Of a stretch of DNA of 47,771 nucleotides, positions 40,250 to 47,771 are shown one piece after another. The stretch is from Candidatus Omnitrophota bacterium (lineage in GTDB: Bacteria > Omnitrophota > Gorgyraeia > JAFGHF01), in NCBI GenBank assembly GCA_016939375.1, contig JAFGHF010000003.1:1-47771 (forward strand). Direction: 5' to 3'. Position numbers and translations under genes: made by a program. The notes under the pieces were generated by a model. It was not told the origin of the DNA, did no database searches, and was given only the letters and a program-made list of their open reading frames with translations. Each line of letters starts with the position of its first letter. Positions within the stretch are counted from its first letter, which is position 1.

Positions 40250-41773
40250 ATGGATATCGCCCAACTTTTCCGGGATGTGGCCGAGAAGATGCCACAAAAA
40301 CCATTTCTTATTTTTAGGGATCAACCTATCAGCTATTCCGAAGGCGTGAAAATGGTGAATAAGTTGGCTAATGCTCTTAATAAAATGGGGGTGAAAAAGG
40401 GAGAAAAAGTCGCTGTTTACTTACCTAATTCGCCTCAATATGTATTCAGTTATCTGGCTGTGTTTAGCTTGGGAGCAGCTTGTGTGCCTTTAGATGTCAG
40501 GCTTACTGATGAAGAATTGATCGGGGTTCTTAATCACTCAGAGGCCTCGGTTTTTATTACCAAGGCATTGGAGAAAAATTCCTTTGCCGAATTAATGAAA
40601 AAAGTTTCCCGCTTAAAACATATTATCAAATGTTTTAGCGATGAAGAAGACGGCTTTGCCAGTTTTAATAAGATTATGCAACAGCAGCCGGATAAACAAA
40701 TTGAGATTAATATTGATGAAGGAAGTTTGGCCATCCTTTACTATACTTCCGGTACTACCGGTAATCCTAAGGCAGTGATGTCCAACTATCGCAGTCTGGA
40801 CAACGCAGCCCAGACTATCAGATATATAGGGCTTAATGAGGAAAATACCGGAGACGTTTCAATTTGCGCGCTCCCGCTTTCACATTTAGGCGGATTTGTG
40901 TATATACAATTTGGCTTAGACATGAAGATGAGCATTGTGCTTATGGAACGTTTTATACCTTTGGAATTCTTGAGGCAGATAGAGAGACATAAAGTAACGT
41001 GGTTTCACCTAGTTCCGCCTATGTTTATTGCGCTTTTACAGTTGAAGGAGTTTGAGAAATACGATTTTACCAGCCTCAAGGGCGTAGATCTTTTTGGTGC
41101 ACCCAGCCACCCGGATCTAATGAAGAGGTTTGGTAAATATTGTCCCAACGCGATACTCTGGCATGGATGGGGGATGACTGAGACAGCAGCACCTAATACG
41201 GTCACTGGTCCGGAAAACATTGCTAGCATCGGTAAGAACCCACCCTGGTTTGAGATGAAGATTTTTGATAATGACGATAAAGAAGTGCCCGTAGGGGAAA
41301 TAGGTGAGATAGTCTGCCGTGGCTGGCCGGTGATGATGGGATATTACAAAGAGCCGGAGATGACAGCAGAGATCATGCGCAATGGCTGGCTGCATACCGG
41401 TGACTTAGGATGTGTGGACAAGGACGGATATTTCTATATAAAGGGCAGAAAGAAGGATATGATCATTGTAGGGGGGTTAAATGTCTATTCCCCCGAATTG
41501 GAACACGTGATCAGCGAACATCCCCAAGTGGCCGAAGTAGCGGTGATCGGGGTTGCGGACAAATTACGTGGCGAGGCGGTCAAGGCCGTGATAGTCTTAA
41601 AGGAAGGCCAAAAAATATCAGGAAAAGACATCAAGGCCTTTTGCCGAGAAAGGCTAGTCCATTTTAAGGTGCCGCAAATAGTAGAATTCAGAGACTCTTT
41701 GCCCAAAACGCGCAGCGGCAAGATAGCCAAGGAAGCTTTAAAACAGGATTCATTAGTCAAAGATAGCGCTTAA
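40250..41773 (+). CDS. Acyl-CoA ligase (AMP-forming, long-chain type)
   Basis: The 507-residue protein belongs to the adenylate-forming family. The AMP-binding loop is YYTSGTTGNPKA at about 163-174, followed by WHGWGMTETAAPNTVTGPENIASIGKN, WLHTGDLGCVDKDGYFYIKGRKKDMIIVGGLNVYSPELE and the C-terminal KTRSGKIAKEAL with the catalytic Lys. It activates a carboxylic acid as an acyl-AMP and then an acyl-CoA. It heads an operon with an MMPL pump, a LolA-like protein and a beta-barrel, which suggests activation of a lipid or fatty acid destined for, or recovered from, the envelope. Chain length is not predictable. Confidence 0.9.
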   Translation: MDIAQLFRDVAEKMPQKPFLIFRDQPISYSEGVKMVNKLANALNKMGVKKGEKVAVYLPNSPQYVFSYLAVFSLGAACVPLDVRLTDEELIGVLNHSEASVFITKALEKNSFAELMKKVSRLKHIIKCFSDEEDGFASFNKIMQQQPDKQIEINIDEGSLAILYYTSGTTGNPKAVMSNYRSLDNAAQTIRYIGLNEENTGDVSICALPLSHLGGFVYIQFGLDMKMSIVLMERFIPLEFLRQIERHKVTWFHLVPPMFIALLQLKEFEKYDFTSLKGVDLFGAPSHPDLMKRFGKYCPNAILWHGWGMTETAAPNTVTGPENIASIGKNPPWFEMKIFDNDDKEVPVGEIGEIVCRGWPVMMGYYKEPEMTAEIMRNGWLHTGDLGCVDKDGYFYIKGRKKDMIIVGGLNVYSPELEHVISEHPQVAEVAVIGVADKLRGEAVKAVIVLKEGQKISGKDIKAFCRERLVHFKVPQIVEFRDSLPKTRSGKIAKEALKQDSLVKDSA

Positions 41774-41776
41774 TAA

Positions 41777-44122
41777 GTGAAAAGATTACCGGCCAAATTC
41801 AGCAATTTTCTCATCCGCAACAGATTGGGATTTCTTCTGGGAAACCTTATCTTTGCCATTCTTTTACTCTTTAGTTTAAGAAATCTGAGCTTTCGCACCA
41901 ATTTGGGAGATTTCGTCCCCCAAAAACACCCCTTTATACAAGTCCAAAACAAACTTACCAAGATCTTTGGCGGTCTAAACCAGGTTTCCATTGCCATTGA
42001 AGTCAAAGAAGGCAATATCCTCAATACCACTACACTGACCAAGGTCTACAATATAACCAGAGAACTCTATCTTACTCCCGGCATCAATGCGGGAAGGGTG
42101 GTATCGCTTTCGGCACGAAAGATCAAGCATATCGATGCCAATGATGAAGGCTTTAATTCAGAGAGGTTGATGCATGAACCGCCAAAGACAGAGCGCCAGA
42201 TCGAGATCTTAAAACAACGCATAGTCAGGAATCCTTTGGTCTATGGACCGATTGTCTCTAAGGATCTTAAGAGCACTTTGATCCAGGCCGACTTTGAGTC
42301 TGATGTATCCTCGAAAGAAATATTTACATTACTGCGCAATTTAACCAAAGCACAAGAAGACGCAAACCACAAAGTCTATCTTGCCGGAATGCCGATATTA
42401 GAAGGTTGGCTGGACTACTATCTTCCGCGGATGGGTTTTATTTTTATATTAATGTTTTTGATCATGGCCGCTATCCTTTATATCGCTTTTCGTTCCAAAA
42501 GGGGAGTAGTCCTGCCCCTTGTCTCCGCGGGCATGGCCACGGTATGGGGCCTAGCCTTGATGTCCTTTTTTGGTTACCAGTTGGGTCCGACTACGATTTT
42601 GGTGCCTTTTTTGGTCCTGGCTTTGGGTATTAGCCACTCAGTCCAGTTTATTAAACGGTATTATGAATATATGGCCTATCATCGATTTAATTCTTTAGCT
42701 GCTGCCCAGCAGACTACAGAGACATTGTTTGTCCCGGCAGTGACTTCTTTGATTACGGACGGCATAGGTTTTCTTTCCTTGTTTTTGATCCCCTTGGGGA
42801 TGGTCAAGAGCATGGCTATTGTCGCGGCCGCGGGAATCTTAGGCATATTTTTTTCCACCGTGACCTTTATCCCGGTAGCCCTTTCCTATTTACCTATTCC
42901 CCGGCGCCTGGAAGTACGCCGGGAAGAGAAGATGACTTCTATAAATAAAATCCTTTCCAAGATCGCTCACGAGGTGGCGGATCCGCTAAAGCGTCTCTTA
43001 ATCTTCATCTGTATTTTACTTGCGGCGATCTTAGGGGTCATCGGGATGAGCCGTTTAGTAATCGGTGACAACCAGCCAGGTTCAGCTTCTTTATATCCAC
43101 AGAGTGAATACAACCAGGCAGAGAAATTCATCGCTGATAAATTTGCCGGTTCCGACCCATATTATATTTTAGTGGCTGCCAAAAGCGAAGAAGACTTAGT
43201 AAACGTAAAGACGTTGCAGGCAATGGAATCCTTACAGCGCCATCTTGAGAGTGAAGTAAAAGAAGTAGGACGCACTTTATCTTTAGTCGATTATATCAAA
43301 GGGATGAACATGGTGATGTTTGCCGGTGATTTCCGCCAATTTCGCATTCCCGCATTAGACAGGACTATTGCCGAGTATCTGTTTTTATATTCGCTTACGG
43401 GATTTCCCGGAGATTTTAATCCGGTGATTAGCCCCGACTACCTATACGCTAACATTAAAGCCGATGTAAAGGACCATCAGGCCAGGACAATCAGCAGGCT
43501 TATTCGTGCTACCGGCACCTGGGTAAGAAAAGAAAACATCCCCAACGTAGAATTCTTATATGCCGGCGGCGTAGTCGGTATGTTAGGGGCGGTAAATGAG
43601 ATTATCGCCCAGATGCTTCCTTTGAATATCGCCCAGGTTGGTTTCTTGGTGTTTTTATGCGTTTCTTTAGCCTTTGGTTCTTTTACCGCCGGCGCGATTT
43701 TATTGATACCTTTAGCCTTTAGCGTCCTTTTTACTTTTGGCTTAATGGGGCTGTTAAATATCAGCTTGACCGTGGAGACGCTTCCTGTAGCCGCGTTAGG
43801 GATAGGCTTAGGTGTAGATTACGGTATCTATGTAGTAAGCAGGTTGCGTCAGGAACTTTTGGCGCATAGCGATGAATCGATTAAAATCGGATTGATAAAA
43901 TCTTTAACTACCTCAGGTAAAGCAGTGTTTTTCACAGGGGCCACCATAGTCATAGGAGTATTTTCTTGGCTTATTTCCAATATTTGTCTGCAGGCGCGAC
44001 TAGGCGCTGCCCTGGGAACATTGCTTTTATTAAATATGATTGGCGCTTTGGTTATTTTGCCTGCTTTGTTGGTGATGTTTAAACCTAAATTTTTGAGAAA
44101 AAAAGAAGGAGGGGAAAAGTGA
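41777..44122 (+). CDS. MMPL/RND-family lipid transporter
   Basis: The 781-residue protein has an RND layout in two halves. A first helix (about 16-34) is followed by a large periplasmic loop. A block of about five helices spans roughly 213-370 (RMGFIFILMFLIMAAILYIAF, LGPTTILVPFLVLALGISHSVQFIKR). A second loop follows, and then a matching C-terminal helix block (VETLPVAALGIGLGVDYGIYVVSRLRQEL). This is the MMPL/HpnN-like subgroup that moves lipids rather than drugs. The GTG start lies 3 nt after the ligase stop and the end overlaps the LolA-like gene by 4 nt (GTGA). Substrate is unknown; a polyisoprenoid or acylated lipid is a fair guess from context. Confidence 0.87.
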   Translation: MKRLPAKFSNFLIRNRLGFLLGNLIFAILLLFSLRNLSFRTNLGDFVPQKHPFIQVQNKLTKIFGGLNQVSIAIEVKEGNILNTTTLTKVYNITRELYLTPGINAGRVVSLSARKIKHIDANDEGFNSERLMHEPPKTERQIEILKQRIVRNPLVYGPIVSKDLKSTLIQADFESDVSSKEIFTLLRNLTKAQEDANHKVYLAGMPILEGWLDYYLPRMGFIFILMFLIMAAILYIAFRSKRGVVLPLVSAGMATVWGLALMSFFGYQLGPTTILVPFLVLALGISHSVQFIKRYYEYMAYHRFNSLAAAQQTTETLFVPAVTSLITDGIGFLSLFLIPLGMVKSMAIVAAAGILGIFFSTVTFIPVALSYLPIPRRLEVRREEKMTSINKILSKIAHEVADPLKRLLIFICILLAAILGVIGMSRLVIGDNQPGSASLYPQSEYNQAEKFIADKFAGSDPYYILVAAKSEEDLVNVKTLQAMESLQRHLESEVKEVGRTLSLVDYIKGMNMVMFAGDFRQFRIPALDRTIAEYLFLYSLTGFPGDFNPVISPDYLYANIKADVKDHQARTISRLIRATGTWVRKENIPNVEFLYAGGVVGMLGAVNEIIAQMLPLNIAQVGFLVFLCVSLAFGSFTAGAILLIPLAFSVLFTFGLMGLLNISLTVETLPVAALGIGLGVDYGIYVVSRLRQELLAHSDESIKIGLIKSLTTSGKAVFFTGATIVIGVFSWLISNICLQARLGAALGTLLLLNMIGALVILPALLVMFKPKFLRKKEGGEK

Positions 44123-45015
44123 AAAAAGTATTACTCTTTTTAGCTTTGGTGTGTCTGGTTGGTTTCTGCCTGAATGCGGATGCATTGGATTTGGTATTTC
44201 ACCAGGTGTATAAGATCCAACCAGGGATGTCTGTAGATGAGATAATGCAGGTGAGTGAACATGTGCAATATACACTTTTTGCCGATGATTATCAGTCTAC
44301 AGGCAACGTGCTTTATGTAGAAAAAACAGGGGCTACCCGAACACGCAAATTCTTACGCCAAAGGATAGTTTTAGGCCCTGATTCTCAAAGTCCTGAGTAC
44401 AGATATAAAGATTTGATCATGTTTACCCAGCCGACTTCAGTTAAGGGCTTGGGGATATTGAGCTGGAGCTATGTCGATGCCGACAGAGACCAAGACCAAT
44501 GGTTATGGTTGCCTTCCTTAAAGAAGGTGCGTAAAGTCTCCGCGGCCCAAGGCGATGACTCTTTTATGGGTAGCGACTTTACGACTGAAGAAATCACTAC
44601 CCGCCGCTATGAAGATGAAACGTATACTCTTTTGGGAGAAGAAAAATTCAAAGGGTTTACTTCCGAGCATGATAACCAGACATATTATGCCGGCAGGGAT
44701 TGTTACAAGATAGAATGCAAGCCTAAACGCGATCCTTGGTATTATTCTAAGAGGATTACCTGGGTCGATAAGGAATTTGGCAGCACTATTTATGATGAGG
44801 TCTATGACAGCAAGGGAAATCTATATAAAAATATATTTAAAAGGTATGTTGTTCAAAAAGTCGATGGCAAAGATTATTATACCCAGGACTATCTTGAGGT
44901 AAAGGACTTACGTAGCGGGCATAAGACTTTGATCGAAATGGAAGATATCAAGTTTGACCAGGGCCTAGAAGAAGACTATTTCAGTGAAAGAACATTACGT
45001 CGCTCAAAATGGTAA
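44119..45015 (+). CDS. Outer membrane lipoprotein-sorting (LolA-like) protein
   Basis: The 298-residue protein has a signal peptide (MKKVLLFLALVCLVGFCLNADA). The rest is beta-rich, with the family segment SWSYVDADRDQDQWLWLPSLKKVRKVSAAQGDDSFMGSDFTTEEI. This is typical of the 'outer membrane lipoprotein-sorting protein' group that accompanies MMPL/RND pumps. It likely forms a LolA/LolB-like half-barrel that carries a lipid across the periplasm. AAGGAGGGG precedes the GTG start and the gene overlaps the pump by 4 nt. No lipobox Cys is seen, so it is probably a soluble periplasmic protein. Confidence 0.87.
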   Translation: MKKVLLFLALVCLVGFCLNADALDLVFHQVYKIQPGMSVDEIMQVSEHVQYTLFADDYQSTGNVLYVEKTGATRTRKFLRQRIVLGPDSQSPEYRYKDLIMFTQPTSVKGLGILSWSYVDADRDQDQWLWLPSLKKVRKVSAAQGDDSFMGSDFTTEEITTRRYEDETYTLLGEEKFKGFTSEHDNQTYYAGRDCYKIECKPKRDPWYYSKRITWVDKEFGSTIYDEVYDSKGNLYKNIFKRYVVQKVDGKDYYTQDYLEVKDLRSGHKTLIEMEDIKFDQGLEEDYFSERTLRRSKW

Positions 45016-45052
45016 GATTGCCCAGGTGGCATAAGGAAAGGAGAGGGAAAAG

Positions 45053-46561
45053 ATGAGAAAGAGAAAGTTCTTATTAGTTTTTGCCTTAGGCCTTGTGTTG
45101 ACGGTCGTCAGCGCGAGCACTGTTTTTGCTTCTGAGGAGAACAGGGGTATAGTATATAAATTCTGGAAGAAAATCTTGCCTTTTGATGACCGCCTGGAAT
45201 TGGGCGGTTTTCTTAAGAATGAGACATCGGTACGTATGGCCCACGGTTTTGACGAATTTATGAAGGTCAAGAATATCGCCGGGCTTAAAGTAAATTACAG
45301 GATTACCGATTGGTGGGAGATGTTCACCTATTTTAATTGGTTTTGGGATGGTGCCTATAGCATAGAAGATGACAGGTACGGCAATGTAAGCTTTGAGGAT
45401 GTAAATAGAAAGCTGAGGATGCCGGAGAAATTACAGTGGCTCAGAGAAGCATACTTCGATTTTTATTTTGACAAACTCGATGCCCGCATAGGCAAACAGC
45501 AGGTAGTCTGGGGCACCACTGACGGCGTGCGAATTTTAGATTTAGTCAATCCTCTGGACTACCGTGAGTGGACCATAAAAGACTATGCCGATATCCGCAT
45601 ACCTTTGTTTATGGGCAATTTTGAAGGGGAGTTGTTGATGGACGGGCATCTGCAGGTTTTAGTGATCCCCGATTATGAGCCCAATTATTACGCACCGGCT
45701 GGCGCTCCTTTTACCTTGCGTACAGTAGATATTGGTGCTCAGGGTACTGCCAACGCGGTAAATCAAGGTGTATCCGTGCAGACGATTGATGAGAAACCAG
45801 GTAGGCAATTCAAAAATACTAAGGTGGGTGCGCGCTGGCAGCATGTCTTAGGCGGCTGGGATTATACCTTGAACTATCTGCATACATATGATTTCGCCTC
45901 TTCGGCCTATACCGCATTTATCTTTCGACCTTTTGCCCAGCCGGTATTGCAACTTGTGCGCAGGGCAGAGCAGATCGATGTATTCGGTGGCTCTTTTTCC
46001 AAGACCTTGACCGAAGGATTTTGGTTGCCTTTCCTCAAAGGCTGGACCTTGAGAGGCGAATATGCCTATATAAAAGGCGGGGCGATGAACTACGGTTATG
46101 ATAAGGAAATTCAGGGGACAGTCGATGTCGACCAGTATAATTATGCCTTGGGTTTTGACCGTTATTTCTGGACCAACTGGTTGTTCAGCTACCAATTTAT
46201 TCAGTTGATAGCCGACCCACAAGAAGAATACCCCGGATTTTATACCAATGTTTTCGGAATTCCTACGGCCACAGAGAATACCCTGCTTTTTGGGCCGACA
46301 AGAGGAGGGTTGGATGAGACTACCACGATCATGTCTCTGAAGATCTCTACCGACTTTATACACGAACGTCTAAAGCCAGAGATACTTGTCCTTTACACCT
46401 TTAACGGCGATTGGCGGGTGAGCCCTAAGGTAAGTTTTGAAATAAACGACCGCTGGACGATTGCCGGTGGGGCCCATGTATTTACTGGAGATGAACAGGG
46501 GTTAAACGGGCAATTTGACAAAAACGACCAGGTATTTTTTGAGACTACTTACAATTGGTAA
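45053..46561 (+). CDS. DUF1302-like outer membrane beta-barrel protein
   Basis: The 502-residue protein has a signal peptide (MRKRKFLLVFALGLVLTVVSASTVFA). A long stretch of amphipathic beta strands follows, rich in Trp, Tyr and Phe (WEMFTYFNWFWDGAYS, DARIGKQQVVWGTTDGVRILDLVNPLDYREW, NYALGFDRYFWTNWLFSYQFIQL). It ends VFFETTYNW, with the aromatic C-terminus expected of outer membrane barrels. The KQQVVWG..DG.R..D..NP.D.REW block fits the DUF1302 family, often encoded next to MMPL pumps and LolA-like proteins. It is probably the outer membrane end of the export route. GAAAGGAGAGG precedes the ATG. Confidence 0.83.
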   Translation: MRKRKFLLVFALGLVLTVVSASTVFASEENRGIVYKFWKKILPFDDRLELGGFLKNETSVRMAHGFDEFMKVKNIAGLKVNYRITDWWEMFTYFNWFWDGAYSIEDDRYGNVSFEDVNRKLRMPEKLQWLREAYFDFYFDKLDARIGKQQVVWGTTDGVRILDLVNPLDYREWTIKDYADIRIPLFMGNFEGELLMDGHLQVLVIPDYEPNYYAPAGAPFTLRTVDIGAQGTANAVNQGVSVQTIDEKPGRQFKNTKVGARWQHVLGGWDYTLNYLHTYDFASSAYTAFIFRPFAQPVLQLVRRAEQIDVFGGSFSKTLTEGFWLPFLKGWTLRGEYAYIKGGAMNYGYDKEIQGTVDVDQYNYALGFDRYFWTNWLFSYQFIQLIADPQEEYPGFYTNVFGIPTATENTLLFGPTRGGLDETTTIMSLKISTDFIHERLKPEILVLYTFNGDWRVSPKVSFEINDRWTIAGGAHVFTGDEQGLNGQFDKNDQVFFETTYNW

Positions 46562-46589
46562 ACGATATTTCCTTTTTGGGGCATATAAT

Positions 46590-46672
46590 ACTGGCGCTGC
46601 TTAACTGTGCTATTTGGGAGAGGTTCCCAACTTCTGTTTAGTATCCGGTAAGGCTAAGGCTTAGCAGCCAGT
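46590..46672 (+). ncRNA. Candidate structured RNA after the export operon
   Basis: An 83-nt segment is closed by ACTGG (46590) with CTGCT pairing to AGCAGCCAGT (46663-46672). It contains an inner hairpin TTGGGA-GAGGT-TCCCAA (46614-46630) and GCTAAG/CTTAGC. TATAAT stands at 46584-46589 with no evident -35 box. A strong terminator follows 10 nt later. It could be a small RNA released from the operon 3' end or an independent transcript. It does not match a known family that I recognise. Confidence 0.45.
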
Positions 46673-46682
46673 CTATGATATG

Positions 46683-46712
46683 GGGGGTAGCTTAAAGCTA
46701 CCCCCTTTCTTA
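46683..46712 (+). terminator. Rho-independent terminator
   Basis: GGGGGTAGCT pairs with AGCTACCCCC (10 bp) around a short loop and is followed by TTTCTT. It ends the export operon and the RNA candidate. Confidence 0.93.
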
Positions 46713-46741
46713 TTGACTAAAATAATGCAAAGTGATAAACT
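46713..46741 (+). promoter_or_regulatory. Possible promoter of the DUF72 gene
   Basis: TTGACT (46713-46718), a 17-nt spacer and TAAACT (46736-46741) lie about 50 nt before the ATG at 46793. The boxes are reasonable but not consensus. Confidence 0.5.
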
Positions 46742-46792
46742 AATACAATCCCTATCTCATAGAAATTATTTTAGTTATGGGAAAAAGCGCAA

Positions 46793-47527
46793 ATGAAAAA
46801 AGGCAAATGCCTTATTGGCACCTCGGGGTGGTATTATCAGCATTGGCTGGGCAGATTCTATCCTGAAGATATTTCCAAAGACAAGCTACTTCCGTATTTT
46901 GCCCAGAGCTTTAATACGGTCGAATTAAATAATACTTTCTATCATCTACCAAAAGGGCCTACCGTAGAGGGTTGGTGTAAAAAAACGCCTGAGGATTTTG
47001 TTTTTGCGCTCAAGGCTAGTAGATTTATTACACATATTAAAAGGTTGGCAAATTTAGGGGACAGTTTAGAGGTTTTTCTCGAAAGAACGAGCTTGCTCAA
47101 TGCCAAAAGAGGCCCACTGTTATATCAACTGCCCCCTTCTATGAAAAAGGATCGTAAACGGCTAGTAAGTTTCTTAAAAAAACTGCCCCGAAAGCTAAGA
47201 AGTGTAGTTGAATTTCGCCATCAAAGCTGGTTAGATGACGAAATATTTAAGTTGCTAAGAAGATACAATGTAGCCCATTGTATTGTAAGTATGCCTGATT
47301 TTCCCACAGTATTTGAGCAGACAGCTGATTTTGTATATATCCGCATGCATGGGGGGAGTGCTTTATACAGGTCAAGCTATACGGATAAGGAATTAAAAGG
47401 AGTTGCCTCGTCCCTAAATAGGTTTTTAAAAAAAGGGCTGGATGTGTACGTGTATTTTAACAATGATGCCTATGGCTATGCGGTAAAAAATGCACTCGCA
47501 CTAAAGGATATATTGAGAGTTGCTTAG
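46793..47527 (+). CDS. DUF72 (YecE-like) family protein
   Basis: The 244-residue protein matches the DUF72 family. It starts CLIGTSGWYYQHWLGRFYPED, and has FNTVELNNTFYHLPKGPTVEGW, PEDFVFALKASRFITHIKRL, GPLLYQLPPSMKKD, VVEFRHQSWLDDE and DFVYIRMHGGSALYRSSYTDKEL, ending in VYVYFNNDAYGYAVKNAL. The family forms a TIM-barrel; its biochemical function is unknown. It is preceded by a terminator and followed by repeat elements, so it is probably transcribed alone. Confidence 0.92.
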   Translation: MKKGKCLIGTSGWYYQHWLGRFYPEDISKDKLLPYFAQSFNTVELNNTFYHLPKGPTVEGWCKKTPEDFVFALKASRFITHIKRLANLGDSLEVFLERTSLLNAKRGPLLYQLPPSMKKDRKRLVSFLKKLPRKLRSVVEFRHQSWLDDEIFKLLRRYNVAHCIVSMPDFPTVFEQTADFVYIRMHGGSALYRSSYTDKELKGVASSLNRFLKKGLDVYVYFNNDAYGYAVKNALALKDILRVA

Positions 47528-47530
47528 AGA

Positions 47531-47615
47531 GGTCCTTCGGTTCCTTTGGAACCTCAGGACCGAATTCAGACATATAATTTACGTCGTCCTGCGGACTCCA
47601 AATTATGTCTTCATT
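47531..47615 (+). repeat. Composite hairpin element, copy F
   Basis: The first hairpin pairs GGTCCTTCGGTTCC with GGAACCTCAGGACC (47531-47561). After GAATTC, the second hairpin pairs AGACATATAATTT (from 47568) with AAATTATGTCT (ending 47610), followed by TCATT. Relative to the other copies the outer GCAC/GTGC pair is replaced by AGAC/GTCT, which keeps the pairing. Confidence 0.85.
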
Positions 47616-47628
47616 CGGGGCGTAGCGC

Positions 47629-47743
47629 AGTCCTTCGGCTCGCTTCGCTCGTCCTTCGGCAAGCTCAGGACTTCCGTTGGTCGTTCAGGATTAATTCGCA
47701 CTTATCACTTACGTCACTGCGTTCCGTAAGTGATGTGCTCATT
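47629..47743 (+). repeat. Composite hairpin element, copy G
   Basis: Two tandem TCCTTCGGC blocks, the second in a hairpin closed by GTCCT and AGGAC, are followed by AGGATTAATTC. A second hairpin pairs GCACTTATCACTTACG (from 47698) with CGTAAGTGATGTGC (ending 47738), then TCATT. No gene start is visible after it before the window ends; short open frames across it are not credible genes. Confidence 0.85.
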
Positions 47744-47771
47744 GAATTTGGCTTTTAGTTTCCATCGGGGC

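Noticed and set aside
47520-47758. Two overlapping short reading frames after the DUF72 gene
   Set aside because: They run through repeat copies F and G, have no protein features and differ only by frame.

Overview
The window looks like the chromosome of an uncultivated, probably anaerobic and fermentative, Gram-negative-type bacterium. An outer membrane is implied by a predicted beta-barrel protein, a LolA-like periplasmic protein and an MMPL/RND pump. A TIGR04073-type protein, an exported MEMO1-AMMECR1 fusion, GT39-TPR glycosyltransferases and an EtfA with an N-terminal ferredoxin domain would fit a Candidatus Omnitrophota-like lineage. That placement is inference only; no rRNA is present. 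Almost everything is on the + strand; the one clear minus-strand gene is a diguanylate cyclase.

Layout. 1-1342: three overlapping prepilin-like genes, the first cut by the window edge, then tRNA-Ala(CGC). 1445-2959: exported MEMO1-AMMECR1 fusion. 3123-12604: rsmE, then an envelope-glycan cluster (GT39-TPR, ispD, GT2, GT4, alkaline-phosphatase superfamily, flippase-like membrane protein, GT39). 12611-19369: mtaB, recG, rsmD, coaD, pta and ackA, with a structured RNA candidate between pta and ackA. 19366-24444: yceD, rpmF, plsX, fabD, fabG, acpP and fabF. 24690-28036: acyl-CoA dehydrogenase, EtfB and ferredoxin-EtfA, resembling electron-bifurcating caffeyl-CoA or butyryl-CoA systems. 28177-32966: smc, convergent with a GAF-GGDEF diguanylate cyclase. 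33037-38255: FMN riboswitch and riboflavin operon (ribBA, ribH, nusB, PHP phosphoesterase, ribD, ribE). 38261-38887: a promoter, a long GEMM (c-di-GMP-I)-like leader with terminator, and a TIGR04073-type gene. 39002-40098: a GC-rich hairpin, a PadR regulator and a thioesterase. 40165-46561: acyl-CoA ligase, MMPL pump, LolA-like protein and beta-barrel, a probable lipid-handling export operon. 46590-47527: a structured RNA candidate with terminator, then a DUF72 gene.

How the genes work together. Pta-AckA and the acyl-CoA dehydrogenase/Etf cluster point to fermentative acyl-CoA metabolism with substrate-level ATP formation. PlsX and the Fab enzymes supply acyl chains. The diguanylate cyclase may make the ligand of the GEMM-like leader about 5 kb away. 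FMN feedback is the clear control on the riboflavin operon.

The most unusual signal is non-coding. A family of composite intergenic elements, each built from two or three successive hairpins, recurs at about seven places. Several copies end in the same GTGCTCATT-type tail just ahead of a Shine-Dalgarno sequence. Stem sequences differ between copies while pairing is kept, and one copy seems to supply the last codons and stop codon of yceD. Separately, three tracts of heptanucleotide tandem repeats occur, one inside the mtaB reading frame.
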